NCBI GenBank assembly: GCA_021160415.1
Contig: JAGHCP010000102.1
Span: forward strand, 1-6,415
Length of the DNA: 6,415 nucleotides
Origin: Desulfurococcales archaeon
Lineage (GTDB): Archaea; Thermoproteota; Thermoprotei_A; Sulfolobales; NBVN01
Reading direction: 5' to 3'
Positions 1 to 4,098 of the stretch are shown piece by piece (within the stretch, counting starts at the first letter, position 1; every line of letters begins with the position of its first letter). The translations under genes were made by a program, and so were the position numbers. The notes below the pieces were generated by a model. The model did no database searches, was not told where the DNA came from, and worked only from the letters and a program-made list of their open reading frames with translations.

Positions 1-216
1 CCCTAACTGAACCATGGCCTGCTCGAAGCTGATCCTTGTTCTGGTGCTGGGCTTCTGGAAAATCATTAGTAGAGTCCTCCCCGACAACGTAGGGATCACT
101 CTCTCCCCTGAGTAAAACCGCTGCTTAAGTGTTACTGCCGTATCTATGACGAAGCGCATTTCCTCAGGGGTGAGGTCCGCTACTGAAAGGAAGTCCCTTC
201 CTTTAAGGCTCTTCAT
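1..216 (-). CDS. argF: Ornithine carbamoyltransferase, N-terminal part (cut by window edge)
   Basis: OTCase transfers the carbamoyl group of carbamoyl phosphate to ornithine, giving citrulline in arginine synthesis; it is cytosolic. Reading the minus strand from the ATG at 216-214 gives 72 open codons to the window edge, about a quarter of the usual ~310 residues. The protein begins MKSLKGRDFLSVADLTPEE, a typical OTCase opening. It carries the carbamoyl-phosphate motif STRTR at residues 57-61 within FQKPSTRTRISFEQAM. The QKPSTRTR form is characteristic of OTCase; aspartate carbamoyltransferase usually has EPSTRTR, so PyrB is less likely. The ornithine-binding C-terminal domain lies outside the window. 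The gene diverges from the DUF4443 gene across 95 bp. No strong Shine-Dalgarno precedes the start, so the leader may be short. Confidence 0.9.
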   Translation of the reverse strand, partial: MKSLKGRDFLSVADLTPEEMRFVIDTAVTLKQRFYSGERVIPTLSGRTLLMIFQKPSTRTRISFEQAMVQLG

Positions 217-227
217 GGAAAGGCACC

Positions 228-239
228 GATTTTTAAATA
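228..239 (+). promoter_or_regulatory. TATA-like box in the argF / DUF4443 divergent promoter region
   Basis: The run ATTTTTAAATAC is the most AT-rich element between the two divergent genes and matches a crenarchaeal box A. It lies about 75 nt before the ATG at 312. Initiation 25-30 nt downstream would leave a leader of roughly 50 nt for the rightward gene. Read on the minus strand it lies only about 18 nt before the argF ATG, which is rather close. The AT run around 249-260 is a better-spaced leftward candidate. Assigned by position and composition only. Confidence 0.45.
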
Positions 240-268
240 CCTGCGCACGTAAAAAGCTTTGAAGGGTA

Positions 269-288
269 CCTCCCAAACAGGTGGGAGG
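269..288 (+). promoter_or_regulatory. Leader hairpin containing a Shine-Dalgarno-like GGGAGG
   Basis: CCTCCCA (269-275) and TGGGAGG (282-288) form a perfect 7-bp, GC-rich stem with a 6-nt loop in the predicted leader of the DUF4443 gene. The right arm is a Shine-Dalgarno-like sequence, so the stem could hide it. It ends 23 nt before the ATG at 312, too far for normal use there. It stands 11 nt before an ATG at 300 that opens a two-codon frame (ATG TGG TAA, 300-308). A role in controlling translation is inference. Confidence 0.35.
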
Positions 289-311
289 AACGCTTCAAGA
301 TGTGGTAAGTT

Positions 312-953
312 ATGGAGGGGGCTGAGAAACTAATAAGTGTATGCCTGCCGAGAAGGGGGGTTTCACCGTCCTTCAGACCGTGCCATGTGTTAAAAGCCCT
401 TAAGTTCCTTCTGGAGTCAGGCCCTGCCGGCAGGCCTTCATTGATGAGGGTGCTGGGGCTGGGTGAGGCCAGCACCAAAACCCTGCTTAGAAGGCTTAAG
501 GAGGCGGACCTTGTTCACAGCGTGAAGCCCGAAGGCACCGTCCTGACGGAGGAGGGTGCTGCACTCATTAAGAGCCTTGCTCCACGCCTGGTCGTGGTGG
601 GCAGGGTTCCTTCCTCAGGCCTGTGCGAGGGTTGTGTTGCTTGGGCGGTCTCACTGAGGAATGGGGCTGAGCTGATCGAGAGCTACGGAGGGGTGGTGAG
701 GGTGAGGGATTTACTTGTGAGGGAGGGAGCCCTCGGAGGACTCATACTCGTGAAGAGCTCGGGCAGGCTCTACCTCCCCTCAAATGAGGGGGTTGAGCCT
801 TTTAAGGGGTTCAAAGCCGGTGAGGAGATACTAAGAAGAGAGGATGTGGTGGATGGGGATGCGGTGATGGTGGCTCTCTGCAGGCCTGGAGTTGACTGCG
901 AGTGCTTAACCATTAACTCCGCACTCGAGCTTCTGAGGGATCTTGATTGCTGA
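312..953 (+). CDS. Winged-helix protein with DUF4443-like C-terminal domain
   Basis: A 213-residue protein of a kind found mainly in crenarchaea; its biochemical role is not established. Residues ~24-88 look like a winged helix: helix HVLKALKFLLES, a turn, a recognition-helix-like ASTKTLLRRLKEADLV, then a wing ending TVLTEEG. Residues ~95-208 resemble DUF4443: a strand CVAWAVSL, then VRDLLVREGALGGLILV, GRLYLP, and a closing strand with GDAVMVALC. Cysteines cluster at 105/108 (CEGC) and 190/196/198, which could bind metal or form disulfides. The ATG at 312 has no well-placed Shine-Dalgarno. Its stop overlaps the Dph6 start by 7 nt (TTGCTGA), so the two are probably co-transcribed and translationally coupled. 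It may be a DNA-binding regulator, but no target is visible. The family name comes from remembered patterns, not a search. Confidence 0.8.
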   Translation: MEGAEKLISVCLPRRGVSPSFRPCHVLKALKFLLESGPAGRPSLMRVLGLGEASTKTLLRRLKEADLVHSVKPEGTVLTEEGAALIKSLAPRLVVVGRVPSSGLCEGCVAWAVSLRNGAELIESYGGVVRVRDLLVREGALGGLILVKSSGRLYLPSNEGVEPFKGFKAGEEILRREDVVDGDAVMVALCRPGVDCECLTINSALELLRDLDC

Positions 954-1636
954 GTTGCGGCGTCGCCCTATACACGGGTGGTAAGGACTCCCACTACGCA
1001 GTGATGGAGGCATTAAAGAGGGGTGTTATAGTTAAGAGGTTAGTCATTGTTGTGTCCAGGAAGCAGGACTCATGGATGTTCCACACGGTAAACATAGGGA
1101 TCGCTGAAATGCACGCGGAGCTTATGGGGATGGAATCCCTCAGGGTTGAAGTGAGTGGGGTGAAGGAGGTTGAGGTTGAGGAGCTTGCTCAGGCATTAGA
1201 GGAGAGTGGGTTCCTAGATGGTTGTGACTACATCGTGACGGGGGCTGTGGCTTCATCGTACCAGAAGAGCAGGGTTGATGATCTAGCCCGTAGGTTAGGG
1301 GTTAAGCACTTGTCCCCACTGTGGGGGAGGGATCAGGAAGCTCTTATGCGTGAGGAAATACGTAACCTATCATTCATAGTGACTGCGGTTCAAGCGTATG
1401 GGTTGCCCCTCAAGCTGCTGGGGAAGGTGATAAGGGAGTCGGAACTCCCCACACTCCTCGCAGCTAAACGTAAATACGGTGTGAGCCCGGTTGGTGAGGG
1501 AGGGGAGTTCGAGACGTTAGTCATAACGTCCCCGCTGTTCCGTGGCGGTGGGGTTAGGGTCAGGAAAGCGAGGGCTGAGATATACCCGAACCTGAATGCG
1601 GGTTTCTACGTAATCGAGGATTTGGGGGTTTACTGA
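947..1636 (+). CDS. dph6: PP-loop ATPase, diphthine-ammonia ligase (Dph6) family
   Basis: Dph6 uses ATP and ammonia to amidate diphthine on EF-2, the last step in making diphthamide. The 229-residue protein has the usual family length (~220-230). The N-terminal PP-loop TGGKDS is at residues 10-15, followed by the helix HYAVMEALKRG. Family motifs are GAVASSYQKSRV (99-110), HLSPLWG (121-127) and the C-terminal signature EGGEFET (184-190). The start is TTG at 947, which puts the PP-loop at the expected distance from the N-terminus; GAGGGATC at 934-941 is a reasonable Shine-Dalgarno. It overlaps the upstream DUF4443 stop by 7 nt and ends 5 bp from the convergent FEN1 stop. In archaea the assignment rests on homology to the yeast enzyme; a different amidoligase activity within this ATP-binding family is possible. 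Confidence 0.87.
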   Translation: MLSCGVALYTGGKDSHYAVMEALKRGVIVKRLVIVVSRKQDSWMFHTVNIGIAEMHAELMGMESLRVEVSGVKEVEVEELAQALEESGFLDGCDYIVTGAVASSYQKSRVDDLARRLGVKHLSPLWGRDQEALMREEIRNLSFIVTAVQAYGLPLKLLGKVIRESELPTLLAAKRKYGVSPVGEGGEFETLVITSPLFRGGGVRVRKARAEIYPNLNAGFYVIEDLGVY

Positions 1637-1641
1637 AGGAA

Positions 1642-2706
1642 TCACTTCTTGAACCACGCCTCAAGACCCTTAGATGATCTCTTAATGTTTGATTCGTAGC
1701 CTCGCCTCAACCTCTCCAACGCATTCTTAACTCTGGACTCAGAAAAGTCATGTTCCCCCACGAGGAGCTCCATCACGGAGTCTGCGTCTGGTGCCCTCCA
1801 CTGAAGCTTGTAATCCTCGGTGACCTCAGGGTTAAGGAAAGCTTCCCTAATCACCTTAGGGTCTGCTGGGAAGGAAGCGTTAGGGAGGGCCTGCAACGCC
1901 TTATCCAACGTCCCGTAAGTCCTTATGAGCTTCAGAGCTGTCTTCGGGCCGACACCCTTAACTCCCTCGGGGTTGTAGTCGGTGCCTAGAAGTATAGCTA
2001 TGTCCACGAGCTGCTCCCTCGTGAGGGACAGGGTCTTAAGCAGGGTCGGGACATCTATCACTTCAGGCTTGACCTCAACGTAGACGTTCTTCCTCGGTAA
2101 CTTCCTCCTCCCTGAAATCGTTAAGTTCCTGAGGAGCCTTGGAGCGCCGAACAGTATTGAGTCGTAGTCCTGGGATGCAGGTGCCCACGCATCCCCTTTA
2201 GCCGCCATGAAGGCTGCCTGAGCTTCACCTTCCGACGGTGCTTGAACCCATGGGATACCCATGGCTGTCAGAAGCTTCTTAGCGTCCTCGACCATTTCTG
2301 AGGAGAGCCTGGATGATGCCTGGGCGTAGGTCCTTGCCTCCTCAACCCTCCCCTTGGCTAAGGCTTCCCTGTACTTCCTCTCAGCTTCCGCCCTAACCCT
2401 CATCCTCTCCTCAATTTCCCTTGCCTTCAGCTCCGGGGGCTTGCCGTCGAAGACGTACACAGGCTTAATCCCTGCCTCAACGAAGTTTATTGTTCTGTAG
2501 AAAATCCCGCTTAAGTGGCTGGTTACCCTTCCTTTACTGTCTTTGAGTGGGGTGCCGTCAGGCTGCCTAATGGCAGCTAGGAACTGGTACAGGGCGTTAT
2601 AGCCGTCTATAGCCACAACCCTCCCCTTAAGCTCCTTGAGGTCTGTCACGACGTGAATGGCCTCCTTAGGTATGAGGTCCTTCAGATTAACCCCCAACCC
2701 GAACAC
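1642..2706 (-). CDS. fen: Flap endonuclease 1 (structure-specific 5' nuclease)
   Basis: FEN1 cuts 5' flaps during Okazaki fragment maturation and long-patch repair. At 354 residues it has the archaeal length and is intact. The N domain (1-~105) carries metal ligands D34 (AIDGYNAL) and D87 (YVFDGKPPELK). After the helical-arch region (~90-135), the I domain carries E159 and E161 (PSEGEAQ), D180 and D182 (SQDYDS) and D243 (LLGTDYN). A helix-two-turn-helix follows (GVKGVGPKTALKLI, ~248-261). The C-terminus, SSKGLEAWFKK, is a PCNA-interacting (PIP) box with L, W and F in place, but serine where glutamine is usual. The start ATG has GGAG 7 nt upstream, and the protein begins MFGLGVNLKDL, close to the typical archaeal N-terminus. 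It diverges from the zinc-ribbon/EF-1 beta cluster and meets dph6 tail to tail. Confidence 0.96.
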   Translation of the reverse strand: MFGLGVNLKDLIPKEAIHVVTDLKELKGRVVAIDGYNALYQFLAAIRQPDGTPLKDSKGRVTSHLSGIFYRTINFVEAGIKPVYVFDGKPPELKAREIEERMRVRAEAERKYREALAKGRVEEARTYAQASSRLSSEMVEDAKKLLTAMGIPWVQAPSEGEAQAAFMAAKGDAWAPASQDYDSILFGAPRLLRNLTISGRRKLPRKNVYVEVKPEVIDVPTLLKTLSLTREQLVDIAILLGTDYNPEGVKGVGPKTALKLIRTYGTLDKALQALPNASFPADPKVIREAFLNPEVTEDYKLQWRAPDADSVMELLVGEHDFSESRVKNALERLRRGYESNIKRSSKGLEAWFKK

Positions 2707-2760
2707 TCTCCGTTATATTGTTGAGTGCGAAGGAAGATAATGGTTTAGGTGTGGGCTACG

Positions 2761-2770
2761 CTTATTAATC
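2761..2770 (+). promoter_or_regulatory. TATA-like box of the FEN1 / zinc-ribbon divergent region
   Basis: CTTATTAATC is the clearest box A candidate in the 95 bp between FEN1 and the zinc-ribbon gene. Rightward, initiation ~26 nt downstream would fall near 2791, giving a nearly leaderless mRNA for the zinc-ribbon gene. The core ATTAAT is symmetric, so it could also serve FEN1, leaving a leader of ~30-35 nt. A second leftward candidate is the ATTATC around 2735-2740. Evidence is spacing and composition only. Confidence 0.5.
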
Positions 2771-2801
2771 CGGTTTTCCCCTCTACTGTAGGTTGAAGGT
2801 A

Positions 2802-3020
2802 ATGGCTCAGGTAAGCGATTTAAGGAGTAGGAGGCCGGTCATAATAGAGGCGTCCACGCCGCCCATATGCAGCAGCTGCGGCAAGGTAATACCTCCTGGG
2901 GAGAAGGCCGTTAAGTTCTACTGCCCTAACTGCGGCGCGGTGCTTATCTGGCGGTGCAGGAAGTGCAGGGATCTAGCGATTCCTTACAAGTGCCCTAACT
3001 GCGGCTTCGAAGGGCCTTGA
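2802..3020 (+). CDS. Small zinc-ribbon protein with four CxxC motifs (HVO_2753-like)
   Basis: A 72-residue protein with four CxxC pairs at C23/C26 (CSSC), C41/C44 (CPNC), C52/C55 (CRKC) and C64/C67 (CPNC), enough for two zinc sites. The body, from ICSSCGK to KCPNCGFEGP, resembles the small archaeal zinc-finger family of Haloferax HVO_2753, often found just before EF-1 beta. That placement holds here and hints at a translation-linked role, but the molecular function is not known. The start is uncertain. I chose ATG 2802 because AGGTTGA/GAAGG lies just upstream; an in-frame TTG at 2793 would add MKV and also fits the predicted transcription start near 2791. The ~20 residues before the first CxxC look disordered and polar. 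The EF-1 beta start follows within 1-10 nt, so an operon is likely. Confidence 0.88.
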   Translation: MAQVSDLRSRRPVIIEASTPPICSSCGKVIPPGEKAVKFYCPNCGAVLIWRCRKCRDLAIPYKCPNCGFEGP

Positions 3021-3030
3021 GGTGGTGGGT

Positions 3031-3309
3031 TTGGCGAAGGTGCTGGCAGCAATTAAGGTTAACCCGGCGGACGAGAACGTCGACCTGGATAAGCTGGCTG
3101 AGGCCATAAAGGCGTCCCTCCCTAAGGAGTACGAAGTCGTGAAGCATGAGAAGGTCTACGTAGCCTTCGGCCTCTACATCCTGAGGGTTTACGTAGTGAT
3201 GCCTGAGGAGCTTGAGGGGGGTACCTCTAAGATAGAGGAGTACATTACGAAGATCCCTGAGGTAGCGTCCATAGACATAGAGTACGTCACCAGGACCGAG
3301 GCTTTTTAG
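3031..3309 (+). CDS. ef1b: Translation elongation factor 1 beta (aEF-1B)
   Basis: Guanine-nucleotide exchange factor that reloads EF-1 alpha with GTP during elongation. The protein is about 92 residues, the usual archaeal length. It shows the family core AFGLYILRVYVVMPEE, then EGGTSKIEEYI, and a C-terminal strand SIDIEYVTRT. Three in-frame starts are possible: GTG 3022, GTG 3025 and TTG 3031. I prefer TTG 3031: it gives MAKVLAAIKVNP, aligning without gaps to family N-termini of the form MGxVxAxIKVMP, and GAGGTGGT at 3019-3026 is a Shine-Dalgarno at suitable spacing. Starting at 3022 adds only MVG. It sits directly downstream of the zinc-ribbon gene, probably on the same transcript. Confidence 0.93.
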   Translation: MAKVLAAIKVNPADENVDLDKLAEAIKASLPKEYEVVKHEKVYVAFGLYILRVYVVMPEELEGGTSKIEEYITKIPEVASIDIEYVTRTEAF

Positions 3310-3343
3310 GGGTTTAAACCCGAATTATTAACTCTTAAACCCC
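3309..3343 (+). promoter_or_regulatory. CDC48 upstream region: 12-bp palindrome and inverted repeat
   Basis: Directly after the EF-1 beta stop lies the perfect 12-bp palindrome GGGTTTAAACCC (3310-3321). A second half-site, TTAAACCCC (3335-3343), is complementary to GGGGTTTAA (3309-3317), so the pair could form a 9-bp stem with a 17-nt loop. TTTAAA and CTTAAA also resemble box A; CTTAAAC (3334-3340) lies ~33 nt before the CDC48 ATG, giving a short leader. The region may hold a promoter, an operator or an end-of-transcript stem for EF-1 beta. The sequence does not decide among these. Confidence 0.4.
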
Positions 3344-3369
3344 CTTATCTTCTGGGCAGGGATTCAAGC

Positions 3370-4074
3370 ATGGTTAGAGGATCAAGCGATAAGGAATACG
3401 TCCTTAGAGTTAAGGAAGCGAAGAAGTACGAAGCCACTAGAGGGAAGGTCAGAATACCTGAGAGAGTTATGAGGAAGATAGGTGTGGATCCTGGGGACGT
3501 CATTGAGATTATCGGGAGGAGGAAGACGGTCGCTATCGTGTGGCCTGCCTTCCCCGAGGACGAGGGTGAGGACATCATAAGGATGGATGGGATCGTCAGG
3601 AAGAACGCTGAGGTGAGCGTGGATGAGAAGGTCATCGTGAAGAGAGCGGAGGTTAAGCCTGCCGCTCAAGTTAAGTTTTCGTTGGGCTCCCCCACGATAG
3701 AGATCAGCAGGTCAGAGAGCTCCTTAAGAGCCATTAAGAGGAGGCTCCTCGACTACGCTGTCGTTGAGGGCGACATAGTCCCTCTCCAACTTCTCGGGAG
3801 CTTGGCCCTGCTCTACGTCGTGCAGACGAGGCCCTCAGGTCCAGTAATAATAAGCGAGAAAACACGGATCGTGATCCTCGATAAGTCCTCCGCCCTTATG
3901 AAGTTCCCTAAGGTGACCTATGAGGACATAGGCGGCATTAAGAACGTCATCGAGAGGGTTAGGGAGCTTGTGGAGCTCCCGCTTAAGCACCCTGAGCTCT
4001 TCAGGAAGTTAGGTATCGACCCTCTAAGGGTATCCTTCTTTACGGCCCTCCGGGCTGCGGCAAAACACTCCTAG
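3370..4074 (+). CDS. cdc48: CDC48 N-terminal open frame: N domain and start of D1
   Basis: A frame of 234 codons. Residues ~10-90 match the double-psi barrel of VAT-type N domains (KVRIPERVMRKIGVDPGDVIEI, then VAIVWPAFPEDEG and IIRMDGIVRKNA). Residues ~95-178 are the second N subdomain, which with the first recruits substrates and adaptors. The D1 entry motif is VTYEDIGGIKNVIERVREL (182-200), followed by LPLKHPELFRKLGIDP. The last 16 residues (LRVSFFTALRAAAKHS) are out-of-frame readings of the Walker A region and have no family resemblance. On its own this product would lack any ATPase module. It ends 8 nt before the nominal GTG at 4083 of the second half. Confidence 0.85.
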   Translation: MVRGSSDKEYVLRVKEAKKYEATRGKVRIPERVMRKIGVDPGDVIEIIGRRKTVAIVWPAFPEDEGEDIIRMDGIVRKNAEVSVDEKVIVKRAEVKPAAQVKFSLGSPTIEISRSESSLRAIKRRLLDYAVVEGDIVPLQLLGSLALLYVVQTRPSGPVIISEKTRIVILDKSSALMKFPKVTYEDIGGIKNVIERVRELVELPLKHPELFRKLGIDPLRVSFFTALRAAAKHS

Positions 4075-4098
4075 CGAAGGCGGTGGCGACGGAGTCCG
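4008..4098 (+). repeat. D1 copy of a 91/92-bp near-perfect intragenic direct repeat
   Basis: Bases 4008-4098 match 4823-4914 at every position apart from one missing C. The repeat covers the codons from LGIDPPKG through GPPGCGKT to AVATES. Conserved protein sequence alone does not explain this, because third codon positions are also identical throughout, while flanking D1 and D2 DNA differs heavily, including at synonymous sites. Confidence 0.95.
4021..4028 (+). other. Single-base deletion (frameshift site) before the D1 Walker A
   Basis: The D1 copy reads CCCTCTAAGGG where the D2 copy (from 4836) reads CCCTCCTAAGGG, so one C is absent next to 4024. The expected Asp-Pro-Pro-Lys-Gly-Ile becomes Asp-Pro-Leu-Arg-Val-Ser. 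Adding the C back restores PKGILLYGPPGCGKT and joins the two open frames exactly. The -1 frame is open from 3996 (after TGA 3993-3995) and the 0 frame closes at 4074, so any rescue must act between those points. No X-XXY-YYZ slippery heptamer is visible there. Confidence 0.9.

Noticed and set aside
233..478. Minus-strand frame of 81 codons across the divergent promoter and DUF4443 start
   Set aside because: It overlaps the supported DUF4443 gene and the argF promoter region and has no family features.
1750..1989. Plus-strand frame of 79 codons within FEN1
   Set aside because: It is fully antisense to the FEN1 C-terminal region, which is clearly coding.
3345..3669. Two minus-strand frames (3345-3635 and 3382-3669) opposite the CDC48 N domain
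   Set aside because: They are antisense to well-matched N-domain sequence, low complexity and without ribosome sites.
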